NCBI RefSeq assembly: GCF_023898315.1
Contig: NC_064614.1
Location: 114,421,501-114,485,500, forward strand
Reading direction: 5' to 3'
DNA from: Schistocerca nitens
Lineage: Eukaryota > Arthropoda > Insecta > Orthoptera > Acrididae
Length of the DNA: 64,000 nt
This document shows positions 35,002 to 45,488 of the stretch, piece by piece (the first letter of the stretch is position 1; each line of letters starts with the position of its first letter). The position numbers and the translations under genes are program-made. The notes below the pieces were generated by a model. It was not told where the DNA came from and did not search any database. It saw only the letters and a list, made by a program, of their open reading frames with translations.

Positions 35002-35644
35002 TTCTGATTGGTTGGAGGCAAAAAGCGGAGAAATAAATCAAAAAGTAGAGTATATAGTTTCAGAATCAGTGAATAAAGTGCCCAGTGCTAAACCATTAGA
35101 CAATGTCGAAGAATTTAAAATGGAATTTTATAAGATTAAAGACAAAGTAATTTCAGAACTAACTAAGGGGCAGAAAGAAATTAATCAAAAATTAGGCTCG
35201 TTGGTAGACGAAACATATATTAGATGTGAAAGAGGTGTTAGCTTTAGAACTAGAGAGAACAATAATAATGATTCAGTGGGGTCCTGTGAATCAGCTGAAG
35301 GAAAAAGTAATGGACATCAGGTAGAAAATTATTCAATACATAGTTATCGAGCATTATCTGTTCTAGAAATAGAACAAAGTATTATTAAGAACCGACAGTT
35401 TCAAATGCACTCTTCAGAAAAAGATTTTCCCCACCCAATAGTCGTTATTAAAAGCTTTGGGAATATACCTCCAAGAACATGGAACGAAAGGCACAAAATT
35501 CAAGTTGTAACTTCTCGTAATGTAGGAGAGGCAGCTTTCTGGGCAAATGGCAATGTTGATTTCTGTAGTTCTTATGAGGAATTTGAGCGTAAATTCATTA
35601 ATAAATTTTGGTAGTTTAGCAAACAAGAGAAATTACATAAAGAA

Positions 35645-35783
35645 GGTAACAACGAAACGATCTAGTCTAGGTACAACTGTAGAGTCATTGACTGAAAGAA
35701 TCGACAATATAGAGTTAACTAATCAGAACCAGATTAAGGAATGCTTAACCAAGCAAGCTCAGAAGTGGGAAGAAGAGGTTTCT
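35645..35783 (+). repeat. Gag internal duplication, copy 2
   Basis: This copy sits in the middle of the capsid-coding part, between KQEKLHKE-type sequence and YYDPKKTTLR. It interrupts the domain and changes its frame. Confidence 0.85.
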
Positions 35784-36421
35784 GAATACTATGATCCTAA
35801 AAAGACTACTTTAAGAAAAATCTTTGAGAAATATGTTAACAAAAAAAGAAATTGGGATGAACCCATACCCCCTAGAGAGATCATTCGTATTTTAAAAGCA
35901 AATTTACCGATTTATATTAGAGAAAAGTTAATTTATATACCATATACTGATTTGGAATACTTTCTGTCTGCAACAGATTCTATTGATCTTATACAGGAAG
36001 ATCTTAAACAGTTTAGCAAAAATGGGAATGGCAACGGTACGAAAGGGAATCATTATGGAAACGGGTATCATACCAATGGGAATGCCTGTCATGGATTTCA
36101 CGGTAACAATGTGAAAATAATTAGAAATGAGAATGATTATGGCAACGGGAATGTGAGCAGTAGTTATTCAAACAAGCCAAATAATCCTGAAAACTTCGTT
36201 AACAGCATGAGAAATGATAATGGTCAACATCCATCTAATTATGTACCACATAACATAGTCGTAAAAGAAAATACAATAATAACCAATATGTATCTAATAA
36301 TAATTCTCAAGGTAACGGGCAACCCAAAGTACCCAAAGAAATAACATAAATAATTGGCAGAATAATAGCCAGACTGCTTGGAAGCCTTCTGCTGCAGTTT
36401 AATAATGAACATCATCCGCCG

Positions 36422-36900
36422 ATGTCCAATACCTTTAATAATCAGAGTGATTCAATCAGATATGACAAACCTAGCACATCAAAGTCGTGGTCAGGACAAA
36501 ATCATCCTATTATGATAATAAACATTACTGATGAACCACCTAATGGGACTAGAAAATCGGAAAGCTTTCTGAGGCTAGTCACACAGGAAGAGGGAGGCAA
36601 TTCACAAAAAAGGTTGCGAATGCTCAGATGTAATGATGCCGAGACAATTAAAGACGAATTACGAAAGGAGTATGCTCAGGATAAACCTGATAGTAAGATA
36701 ATCCAAGCTGTAGTTAAAGCTCATATATATGATATACATATTGACATTACTGTTGATACTGGTGCCACTATGACCATGATAGATTATAAGCTATATAAGC
36801 AACTGAATACGTTAAGAAGGATTCCAATATTATCTGTTAAGAAATGTAGTGTTACCAGCGCGTTTAGGGATAGACCCAGTTAATTAAGTTCCAGATCATG
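36422..36900 (+). pseudogene. Aspartic protease region of the older retrotransposon
   Basis: 153 open codons (36422-36883). Near residue 115 the protease hallmark ITVDTGATMTMID appears, preceded by KAHIYDIHID. The usual second hallmark (ILG or similar) is not found before the stop at 36881, so the domain is cut short. The N-terminal 100 residues look like the Gag-protease linker. Confidence 0.7.
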
Positions 36901-37048
36901 GTCGATGTTGAAGTCCAGGAGTATGAAATATGGTGCAATTTCTTGGTTGTGAATAAATTATCAGAACCATATATCTGAGTATGGGAATTTTTATGTAAAA
37001 TAAAACTAGTGATACCTAGGTACTATTACGGTAGATAACTGTGGTAAT

Positions 37049-38265
37049 GTGATTACATTAAATCTGGTGAGCAATGTGGATCATCTTTTAAACTATGGCA
37101 ATTGTATAAATATAAGATATATCATACCTAATAGTGTAGATTGGTACGATGAAATGCACACTCAGTCCATAAATGCAATGGATATAGAGCTCAAGGATCT
37201 TACTAATGAAAAAGTAGCTGGCAAACTTATCTTTTGGAACACCAACAGAATGAGTTAAGTCATTTATTAATGAGCTATATCAGGATTTTTGATAGTAAAC
37301 CAGGTGGTATACAAGGCTATGTTTGTCTCCTAGGAATAAATCCTCATAAAACGTTTTGTAGGTCATCATGTTCAATACCCTGGTGTAAGAAAGAAGCTGT
37401 ATCCAAAGAAATTGGTAAGATGTTGAAATGGAATATTATAGAACCTTCAAATTCCGCATAAAGCAGTCCTTTGTCAGCTGTTAGCAAACCAGACAGTAGC
37501 TTTAGCCTTGTGTTGGATGCTCGAGATATAAATAAAATTACTGTGCCTTTTTGAACGCAACCAGAGAACTTAGAAGGGTTGTTACAAAAATTTTATGGTG
37601 TAAATTATGTAACTTCTGTAGACTTAAGATCATTGTTCTAGCAAATAAAGCTTGATGAAGAATCCAGAAAATATACAGCTTTTATATTTTCTGGAAGAAC
37701 CTACCAGTTTCAGGTAATGCTTTTTGAGCTAAACATAAGTGGTGGAGTACTTATAGCAGCCTTGGATACAGTGCTAAGGCCTGAGTTACTGGAAAGAGTT
37801 ACATCGTATGTAGACAATATTCTAGTCACTACAGAAACTTGATTAGAACATATCGAAGTTTTAGAAAAGGTATTTACGAAATTCAATGATTATAGTATAA
37901 TGGAAAATTTAAAAAAGTTTAAGTTTGTTAAGAATCAAATTAAATTTTTAGGCCACATTATATCACCTATGGGAATCAAACCAGATCTGAAGAAACTGGA
38001 CACATTAAGAAATATGCCACATCCAACAAACAAACAGCCATCAAAAACATTTCTTGGTTTGGGCTTGTTTTTCAGAAAATTCGTACCCAACCATCTACTG
38101 AATAACGATCATTTATTAAATTTATTACGGAAAAATACTCCTTGGTACTGGTCAACTAATTGTGCAGAAGGATATGAACAGATCAAAAACATTTTGGCTA
38201 ACCCATGTATTTTGTACCACCCTAATATGAATGATGACTTTGTTTATCCACTGATGCATCTTTAA
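37049..38265 (+). pseudogene. Reverse transcriptase of the older retrotransposon
   Basis: Pieces in order: a linker at 37049-37258; EIGKMLKWNIIEPSNSA at about 37410, fingers; SLVLDARDINKI near 37505; VTSVDLRS (first catalytic aspartate) near 37610; SGRTYQFQVMLFEL near 37690; YVDNILVT near 37810, where the YVDD box has Asn in place of the second Asp; and KFLGHIISPMGIKPDL at 37950 leading to the thumb. Several stops (about 37459, 37552, 37640, 37840) break it. The YVDN change alone should abolish activity. Confidence 0.8.
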
Positions 38266-38759
38266 CTGGGTTAGGTACATGTTTATTCCAGGTGATAGGG
38301 GAAGAAAAAGAAATCTGAGTAAATGTATTTGCGAGTCCAGTTCTGTCGTCCAGTGAACGTAATTATACCGTAGCTAAGCTGGAGGTGTCGACTGTAAAAT
38401 GGGCATTGGAACAGTTCAATTATTTCAGTTATGGAAAACACATTAAAGTATTTGCCGACCACCAGTCAGTAAGCTTTCTATTGTCCTGTGATTTACTACG
38501 CGGTAGTCTTGCAAGATGGGTGTTAGTGCTTCAAAGTTATGATACAGAAATACGAGTAATACACGTTAGTGTGTTCTGTAACGTAGTGGATGGCGCCCTA
38601 TCACAACTGCCACAAAGCCTAAATGGTTTAAATGAAATTGCTCAACAATCGTCTGCTTTTAGAATACTAATAGTTAAGAATTCTTCTTTCAAAAGTCAAT
38701 ATCTATGTTTAAAGATCTACGACAGTTGCAAAACGAAGACTTATACTGGAAACAAATAA
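38266..38759 (+). pseudogene. RNase H of the older retrotransposon
   Basis: The frame shifts at about 38265. 38385-38759 keeps the second half: VKWALEQFNYFSYGKHIKVF, ADHQSVSFLLSCD, and LARWVLVLQSYDTEIRVIH with VVDGALSQLP in place of the usual ADALSR. The beginning (TDAS-type motif) is present only as a shifted remnant near 38255-38300. Confidence 0.75.
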
Positions 38760-38879
38760 GAGATCGAATAATAAATGTAGAACCAACAGTTCTGTTAAAA
38801 TATAAGTTGTATAATAATATCTAATTTTATAAGAATGATGACAACCTTAGGATATAGAAGCCACATATTCCTGAAAATT

Positions 38880-39830
38880 ACTTATTGTACGTAATATGGA
38901 TCACTCATTATGTCTGGGGTTATTTTGGAGCAGATAAATGTACAGCTAAGATCTTACGACATTTGTACTAACCTAACCTGAGGAGAAAGCTAACGAACAT
39001 CTTAAGAACATGCATTCTCTGCCAAAAGGATAAGCATTTAAATCGAAGTAGTTAAGATACAATTACATCCGATTGTATCGAATAGGTCTCTTCAACTGTT
39101 AACCTGTGATGTAACTGTCCCATTGCCCACATCAAGGGGTGGTGTCAAATACATTGTAGTCTGGTGTGATTTATTTACTAAATATCTTAAGTTATATCTG
39201 CTACAGCTACTTCTGTTATAAGACTCTTAGTCAGGGATTACAGCCCTACAGTCGGGAAACCTAATGCAATATTATCTGATAATGTTTCACATTTCAACGG
39301 AAATAAAAGGAGAGACTGTATGACAGAAAATAAGATCAAACACATTTTAATAAGTAGACTCCGTCCGGAATCCAGCCCCGCTGAGAGTGTTTACAGAGTT
39401 CAATCGATCTATATACCCCCAGGCAATAATCTAGGTGGATAGACCATGCAACTGTATTCTAAAATGTATTCAATAGCCTATCGTATTTATATACCAATCA
39501 TACAACTGTCGAACTGATGCTTAAAGAACCTGAAAAGAACGAGTGGATTAATCCCATACCTGTTGTTCTTGAAGCGGCAGAAAGCAAAGAAGACACTATG
39601 CAATTAGTAATAGAGGAGTTAAAATCTGATGCTCTAAAAAGGAAGGCAAAATACGATATTAAATTGGGTAACCTTTTAGTATATAGTATTGGCGATAAGA
39701 TATTGTTAAAAAATCTCCCAAAGTCGTTTTAAATGAAGAAACAGAATAAGATGTGGCAAGAAATTTATCCTGGACCTTACATAATAACTAATATACCAAA
39801 TGAAGGTAACTGTGTATTGCAACACCTGTA
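38880..39830 (+). pseudogene. Integrase of the older retrotransposon
   Basis: Relics in order: a zinc-binding segment ending LRTCILCQKDK near 39000-39035, a catalytic-core segment around 39060-39320 with ILSDNVSHFNG (second acid region), an AES segment near 39380 where the third acid would be, and a C-terminal part (39517-39830) with DKILLKNL and YPGPYIITNIPNEGNCVLQ. Many stops. The C-terminal part is broken off by the LINE at about 39840. Confidence 0.7.
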
Positions 39831-40199
39831 ACTAAAAAAGGTGAAGGTGTCGCACGAGCCCTGTTGTTAGTTTGTGTGCGGAGGCTGGTGAGCCTACACT
39901 GTCTATTCGACGTCTTCTTCTCGTGATACGCCAAGCATATAGGGCATTGTCCGTTCCTACAGCGCCAGTAGCCAGTTACGTTGTTCAGCCGCCACTGGAA
40001 CGGCTGTTCAATCATCGACCACAAACAACACGGCCATTTGGGATCCGTGCAAGGGTGAGCCTTGAGATATTACAGGTGGAGGGCATTAAGGTCCTAAGCC
40101 AGGAGTGGAGTGGGGCATCACCCTGGCTAATACCAAGGCCCATATTGCTTATAGAACTGACTGCTTACAAGAAGCATTGAACCCCAAACTACGTTTTTA

Positions 40200-40930
40200 A
40201 AATTAAATTTAATGAAATTTTATGTAGCCACCCAGATTTTATTACCGTCTACACGGATGGTTCTAAGCAGGGAGATGTTTTCGGTTGTTCTGTCGTGTTC
40301 CCCGACATTGTCCTCAGGATAGATATCCCAGAGCAGTTTCCAGTTTATTACGAGGAACTTTTTGCTATCCTGAGGGCAATGGAGTAGATGAGAAGGCATC
40401 GTGACAAAAAATTTATCATCTGCTCAGATTCATAAAGTGCCCTAATCGCTGCTGGACAGATGTACCCAGCAGGTCGGATGGTGCAACAGATACAGGACGC
40501 TCTCCTTCTGTTGCAGAGGTAAAACAAGGAAATCATGTTTAGCTGGGTTCCAGGGCACATAGACATCCAGGGAAACGAACTCGCTACTGCTTCTGCTAAG
40601 GAGGCTTGTTCCCTTCCTTCTCCTGCCCGCTGTTCAGTCCCTGTGCGGGCTGTCACTTCATTTGTTACCAAGAAGATTATATGTTGGTGGGAGTTTCAGT
40701 GGCTGGAAGTAAGGAACAATAAACTACGTTCCATCAAAACTTCTGTGCGACCATGGATCACCTCCTTCCGCCCGCGACGGTGTGAAGAAGTAGCCCTTAC
40801 TCGGATTAGAGTGGGACATTGCCCACTGACACACGACCTTCCTCTTACGCCGGGAGGAGCCCCCAGTATGTCAGAGATGCGGGACACACCTGTCAGTACG
40901 ACATCTTTTAACCGAGTGTGTTCTGTATGA
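40200..40930 (+). pseudogene. RNase H domain of an I-type LINE
   Basis: Motifs in order: VYTDGSKQGD (first acid, about 40245), a YYEELFAILRAME block (40350-40385), ICSDS-SALIAA (third acid, with a stop inside at about 40434), then FSWVPGHIDIQGNELATASA (40538-40600, with the final His and Asp regions). The 131-codon open part (40535-40930) includes the C-terminal linker with TRIRVGHCPLTHDLPL. Stops at about 40386, 40434 and 40521 break the frame. Presence of RNase H points to the I/LOA-like group rather than jockey. Confidence 0.78.
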
Positions 40931-40931
40931 C

Positions 40932-41255
40932 TCATTTGTAATACCTTCATTTGTTGTTCATCCATTCACAGCTTTTAAGACTCTCATTTTAGACACATAC
41001 ATATATACAAACGATTTGGCCGACAGCGTGGGCAGCAGTCTGTGATTGTTTGCTAATGATGCCGCGGTGTACGGTAAAACGACGACGTTGAGTGACTGTA
41101 GGAAGATACAAGACGACTTAGACAAAATTTCCAGTTGGTGCGATGAATGGTACCTATCCCTAAATGTGGAAAACCGTAAGTTAATGCGGATGAGTAAGAA
41201 GGTAAAGCCTGCTATGCTCGTATACACTATTACTAGTGTCCAGTTTGACACAGTC
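40932..41255 (+). mobile_element. Truncated jockey/CR1-type LINE with unusual leader
   Basis: The first roughly 60 bases (CTCATTTGTAATACC to TTTTAGACACATAC) are not normal LINE sequence but recur, reversed, at 57256-57331. They join RT sequence at IYTNDLADSVGSSL, then LFANDAAVYGKTTTLSDCRK (catalytic FANDA in place of F/YADD) and ISSWCDEWYLSLNVENRKLM, stopping at FDTVK. The LINE's 3' half is absent; a SINE follows directly. Confidence 0.72.
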
Positions 41256-41456
41256 AAAGCCGGCCGTGGTGGCCGAGCGGTTCTAGGCGCTTCAGTCTGG
41301 AACCGCGCGACCGCTACGTTCGCAGGTTCGAATCCTGCCTCGAGCATTTATGTGTGTGATTTCCTTAGATTAGTTAGGTTTAAGTAGTTCTAAGTTCTAG
41401 GGGACTGATGGCCTCAGATGTTAAGTCTTATAGTGCTCAGAGCCATTTGAACCATT
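41256..41456 (+). repeat. Main tRNA-derived SINE
   Basis: A full-length plus copy with A box GTGGCCGAGCGGTTCTAGGC and B box GCAGGTTCGAATCCTGCC. Its tail ends in GAGCCATTTGAACCATTT. It is fused to the end of the truncated LINE at 41255 with no separate duplication seen. Confidence 0.9.
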
Positions 41457-41629
41457 TGTTCTATATGACGACCTGAGGGTCGATCTGGGTCTCTCACAGG
41501 ATCTTCCCTCTATTTTAACTGATAACGAGGCGAATGTTGTTCCTGTCTTAAAATTTTGTGCGGTGTCAGGAATTGTTTAACATAAATGCAAGGGCGCTGA
41601 TGACCTATCTGTTTAGTGCCCTCCACCAC

Positions 41630-41661
<32 letters not shown>

Positions 41662-42530
41662 GATATGTATCATCATAAGGATGTGAAAAAGTTCTTTGAG
41701 TTAAGTTTTATGGTCAATAATAATGTACCTGTTCACATGAATAGCTTTATGTGGGGGGCTTAATTTATTGTGTGTAATATATATGTCTTCTTTTAATGTG
41801 TTTTGTTAGATGTAAGTTTTGTTCTGTTAGATGTAAGGTGATGTTTCAATTTTGTCATGTTCCACTGTGAGTTAAAGTTATCATTTGGCGAGTTGTTATT
41901 CCCGCAGTCGTAAACCTACATTCATAATGTTTAAAGAAAGGGCTTTTATCAGCTGGCGAGTTGTAATTCTCGCAGTCGAAAAGCTGGATTTGTAATATTT
42001 AATGAAGGACTAGACTGCATAATCATTTTAGTAATAGATTTTATTTAAAAATCAATGTATTTTTCGTTACAATTAATGAATTTGAATTAGTGACTCATTA
42101 ATTGTTGCGGTGAAAGAACTTTCTTACCAATTCGTAACGAAAACACTGCATTATGCAGAATAAACTGACATTTATTAAATATTCTGAATGGATAAGTTTC
42201 AATTAGAGTATTGGAATTTTCACTGTCATGTTATTCTTTCAATTGGTTAGTAATTATAGTGTCATTAGGTTTAGTATTAATTCAGTTACGAATGTGTATT
42301 GACGATTGATTATGTGAAAAGTATTCACTGAGGTATATGGAAATCACTTCAAGGAAATCGTGATTATGTAACGAACTGTAACTAATGCTCGAAGCATGAT
42401 TCTGTGATGGGACTCTGCTGAGAAAATATCCACAATATCTGCGCAAATGACGATATTGCACTATTCTATTGACAGAAGTATACGAAATGTAATTATAAGA
42501 GATACAATGTCTGTGAATAGTGAGTATAGT
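41662..42530 (+). other. Probable tail of the older LTR element, then AT-rich sequence
   Basis: 41662-41757 seems to continue the integrase C-terminus (HHKDVKKFFELSF) and ends in a purine run (TGTGGGGGG) like a polypurine tract. A 3' LTR would be expected after it, but the following sequence does not match the region before 23380 by eye. At 41887 and 41955 a 68-bp-spaced direct repeat (GGCGAGTTGT-ATTC-CGCAGTCG) is present. Confidence 0.45.
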
Positions 42531-43059
42531 CTCCTCCCAAACAGACCATGAAGGCCCAAAGGTACCAACAGGCCGCCGTGTCATGCTCAACCCACAGGCG
42601 TCACTGGATGCGGATATGGAGGGGCATCTGGACAGCACACCGCTCTCCCGGCCGTGTGTGAGTTTACGAGACCGGAGCCGCTACTTCTCAATCAAGTAGC
42701 TCCTCAGTTTGCATCACAACGGCTGAGTGCACCCCGCTTGCCAACAGCGCTCGCCGGTCGATGTGGCCGAGCGGTTCTAGGCGCTTCAGTCCGGAACCGC
42801 GCGACTGCTACGGTCGCAGGTTCGAATCCTGCCTCGGGCATGGATGTGTGTGATGTCCTTAAGTAGTTAGGTTTAAGTAGTTCTAAGCTCTAGGGGACTG
42901 ATGACCTCAGATGTGAAGTCCCATAGTGCTCAGAGCCATTTGAACCATTTTTGAACAGCGCTCGGCAGACAGGATGGTCACCCATCCAAGTGCTAGCCCA
43001 GCCCGACAGCGCTTAACATCGGTGATCTGACGGGAACCGGTGTTACCAGTGAGTATAGT
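42519..43059 (-). repeat. 5S rRNA-derived SINE with 12-bp target duplication
   Basis: The element occupies 42531-43047, flanked by AGTGAGTATAGT at 42519-42530 and 43048-43059. Its head, read on the minus strand from 43047, follows 5S rRNA closely: CGGTTCCCGTCAGATCACCG, GTTAAGCGCTGTCGGGC and GGGCTAGCACTTGGATGGGT, the last matching the internal 5S promoter region. The body and 3' end (GAAGGCCCAAAGGTACCAAC region on the plus strand) are unrelated to 5S. A tRNA-derived SINE interrupts it at 42754-42953. Confidence 0.88.
42743..42964 (+). repeat. Main tRNA-derived SINE inside the 5S-derived SINE
   Basis: The SINE at 42754-42953 is full length with a clear tRNA head. AACAGCGCTCG at 42743-42753 and 42954-42964 is a perfect 11-bp duplication of the host 5S-SINE sequence. 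Confidence 0.93.
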
Positions 43060-43254
43060 GACATTAAAAAATTAAATGAATTCACGATACATGACAGTTG
43101 TCATATAAACATGAATTTGACGAATCATAATAGTGAGAAGTGCGCATCTGGAATACAGAGGAACTAACAAACATTTACTTTGTGTTTCCAGGAACATTGT
43201 ATCAATAATAAGTGTCTTATATACATTCTTTATATTGTTTCTCTGGCAGAACCC

Positions 43255-43466
43255 GAGAAATGGTCCTGCTAGGTTTCTAGGTCACGCCATCCGGCCATCA
43301 AACCTCGAGAAACGGTCCTTCTAGGTTTAGGTTCTTTCAACCCGCCAGCCACGAACCTAGTAGGCCATCTGGCCATCAAACTACGAGAAACAGTCCTGCT
43401 AGGTTTCGGGTTTTTCAATCCGCCAGCCACAAAACGAGTAGGTTGTGCTATCTTGCCATCAACCAA
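43255..43466 (-). repeat. Minisatellite encoding a 26-residue repeat
   Basis: Three units begin GAGAAA at 43255, 43307 and 43385; the full unit is 78 bp, the first being shorter. On the minus strand 43466-43269 is open for 65 codons and reads the unit in phase: PTRFVAGGLK-PKP-RTVSR, twice. No known family. It directly abuts the inverted LTR-like repeat at 43461. Confidence 0.7.
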
Positions 43467-43884
43467 TCAGCCACAGATGTGAAATCGTAACTCTCAATAA
43501 TTGCAAATCTTAAAATCCATAAATAACGCAGCTGAACCAGAGATTACTCTTGATTTTGTATTATTCGTAACTCGTACGAAACGAAACTTTCACAAATAAC
43601 ACATTTGAACAATAAACATAAATGTAACCGATAATCTAACAGAGAGAGCTAACAGAACAGAAAATATCGCTAAGGTCAAAAACATATACTTACACTACTA
43701 AAAACAAAACATTGAACAATGTAACACCTATTTGTTATTCTGGAGCATTTAGCTACCTTAAAAAATCTAAATTATTTTATTATATTAATAATCTTATAAG
43801 TTTCAAACAAAAGTTGATATAATAATTCATCTAAATAGCACAATTTAAATAAAAATAAATAATTAAATTACTATACTACGAAAC
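43461..43884 (-). repeat. About 430-bp LTR-like repeat, inverted copy
   Basis: The reverse complement matches 22462-22890 along its length. The two copies face each other across 20 kb, so they are not the two LTRs of one element in its normal arrangement. Confidence 0.65.
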
Positions 43885-44117
43885 TGTAAACTAGTCTCTC
43901 GGCCACTGATAGCCTTCTAGATCTAGGAGGTGTTATTTTTCAGTCAAATACCTCCCCAGTTGGCTGAGTGCACCTAATTGTATTCCTCCCAACCAGGGAA
44001 AATCTCCACCAAAACCAGAATTTAAATACTGGAAACTGGACCCGGAGTCCTCGTCTGAGACACATCTCCATGGCTGCAGATTACATATTTAGCGTTTCCT
44101 GTGTTTTCTTAGTAGTA
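43885..44117. other. Unassigned stretch
   Basis: No gene or repeat recognised between the inverted LTR-like repeat and the following mariner-like element. Confidence 0.35.
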
Positions 44118-45488
44118 TACAGGGAGAATCACCTGAAACTTACACCGCAAATATTTCGGAAATGGACAGTACTATTGATGTGCGGTTTTCAAGCAATGGA
44201 TTGGTAGTCAGGGGCCCGTATTTTTAACCAATAAACAGATTGTAATAATACTTAGAGGGTTTATTTTTGTGCAAGCGTACAGTTTTTAGATGGAACAATG
44301 CCTATTTACATTAACAACCTAAACGTAAGTTCCATTAGAATGTCAGTGGTATTGTTGCAGAATTCTAATGCGAGATATCATATTTTGAAAAGTTTCCTCA
44401 TCGACGCTTGTTTGTGCCATTCATCGTGCGTAGTTCCTAGGAACGATGTTGTATTTGCTTACATAGTGTTTGTGTGTTCCTTGAAGGCAATGCGACTTGC
44501 TAGTCAGCTAGTGTGTGACAGTCCAAGTAGTAGGTCGTGAGTGCACGGTGGGATGTAGCAATGCATAGAAACCAGACATGCTCATGGTGCATGGAGAGAG
44601 TAAGAAGAATGCAGTTCATTCTTTTACAGTACAAGTGGCAAGATATCCCAATAGAGTTACTTATCATTCTCTTCAATCACTTAAGCGAATGTGGTAGCGT
44701 AACACATAGACAACGTAACAGAAGGAAACAAGTGACGGCAGAAGAGGGGGATGTTAACGTTCTTGCTACTGTTGCAGTTGATCCACACGTTAGCTCCGGC
44801 GCAATCGCACGAGGGCGTGGTATGAGTCAGGCAAGTGTACTACGTATTCTCCACCAACATAGGTCCCATCCCTGTCACACCTCTCTCCGTCAAGAGCTGT
44901 ATGCAAACGATAATGAGAATGGGAATTAAGACAGGATATCTTGTTTAGTGATGAAGCCACATTTACCAATCATGGCCAGGTAAACCGGCAAAACGTGCAC
45001 TATTGGTCTGTTGATAACACCTGTTGGCTTGGTCAGGTGGAACGTCAGCGTCCAACGAGTGTAAACGTGTGATGTGAGAGAGTGAACCATCGGCTCAAAG
45101 GCTGTACGTGCAGAAGTATTGCACCCTCCTAGCACACCATCTTCCACAGATGCTAGAAGATGTTCCTCTGCAGACTAGGAGGAGCCTGTGGTAACAACAT
45201 GATGATCGTCCGGCCCATACTGCACGACGTATTACGGAAAGCCTTCACGAATTGTTTCCTAATCGTTGGACTGGACACAGGGGCCCTATATACCTTGGCC
45301 GGCCCGTTCGCCAGGTTTCAATCCTGTAGACTTTTTCTGTGGGGAAAGCTGAAAGACGCTATCTACTAGGTCATACCAGCTACAACCCATGATATGCAAC
45401 GACGTATTACTGCAGTCTGCTCGGACATATCCGCTGGAATGCTTGCACATGTGCAGCAGTCGTTCTATACCAGATTTGAACCCTGTAT
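44118..45488 (+). mobile_element. Mariner-like (DUF4817-type) transposon
   Basis: The ends TATACAGGG at 44116-44124 and CCCTGTATA at 45481-45489 are inverted and bordered by TA. The 1.37-kb unit holds a transposase relic in plus orientation. Internal similarity of the ends beyond the first ten bases is weak. Confidence 0.65.
44555..45430 (+). pseudogene. Mariner-like transposase, decayed
   Basis: N-terminal DNA-binding relic: an open 130-codon frame (44537-44929) with NVLATVAVDPHVSSGAIARG and MSQASVLRILHQHRSHPCH, the helix-turn-helix linker of this group. After a shift, the region near 44935-45110 carries the first acid area (LFSDEATF in the shifted frame). Near 45230-45340 a WPARSPGFNPVDFFCG-like segment stands where the last motif belongs. 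Frameshifts and stops throughout. Confidence 0.65.

Larger units (their letters stand above)
34327..36344 (+). pseudogene. Gag of the older retrotransposon
   Basis: After the insertion site the frame continues (starting AEMGSFRSTTDNNES) to a stop near 34434. Then come a charged, low-complexity stretch (34610-34760), a coiled-coil segment (34784-34993; TTKLSSLGSTVESLTERID) and, past a TAA at 34991, 200 codons (35012-35614) leading into capsid-like sequence (SYEEFERKFINKFW). The capsid continues in another frame at 35780-36000 (YDPKKTTLRKIFEKYVNK). A 135-bp copy of the coiled-coil segment lies inside it at 35645-35783. An N/G-rich tail ends at 36344. Confidence 0.72.
40919..41469 (+). repeat. 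Composite LINE+SINE insertion bounded by 13-bp duplication
   Basis: TGTTCTGTATGAC (40919-40931) and TGTTCTATATGAC (41457-41469) flank a 525-bp unit made of the leader-LINE fragment (40932-41255) and a full SINE (41256-41456). The host I-type LINE reads through across the two copies. One pair of duplications around both parts suggests one insertion event. Confidence 0.7.
39840..41661 (+). mobile_element. I-type LINE with RNase H domain, 5'-truncated
   Basis: The unit starts in the linker after the RT (CVEAGEPTLSIRRLLLVIRQ), continues into RNase H, and ends with CGCTGATGACCTATCTGTTT, AGTGCCCTCCACCACAAATC and an (ATC)n tail at 41632-41661. It lies in the pol tail of the older LTR element. A later 525-bp composite insertion occupies 40932-41456. 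Confidence 0.78.
23383..41760 (+). mobile_element. Older Ty3/gypsy-type LTR retrotransposon, split and decayed
   Basis: The leader begins with a primer-binding-site-like sequence at 23383. A gag frame opens near 23983, is cut at 24005 by the younger element, and resumes at 34327 in the same reading frame. Gag continues to 36344, then protease, RT, RNase H and integrase relics run to about 39830. An I-type LINE (about 39840-41661) interrupts the pol tail, which seems to resume to about 41757. The 5' LTR probably ends at 23380. No matching 3' LTR could be found by eye, so its end is open. Confidence 0.7.

Noticed and set aside
40958-41347. A 129-codon minus-strand frame over the composite insertion
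   Set aside because: It is antisense to both LINE RT sequence and a SINE head, so it is a shadow.
42654-42866. A 70-codon protein frame over the SINE, and similar frames over other SINE copies
   Set aside because: The peptides (for example GASVRNRATATVAGSNPASG) recur wherever the SINE is in that orientation. They are translations of the tRNA-like head.
42960-43045. A functional 5S rRNA gene
   Set aside because: Only part of 5S is present, with substitutions, fused to an unrelated body and flanked by a target duplication. It is a SINE head.
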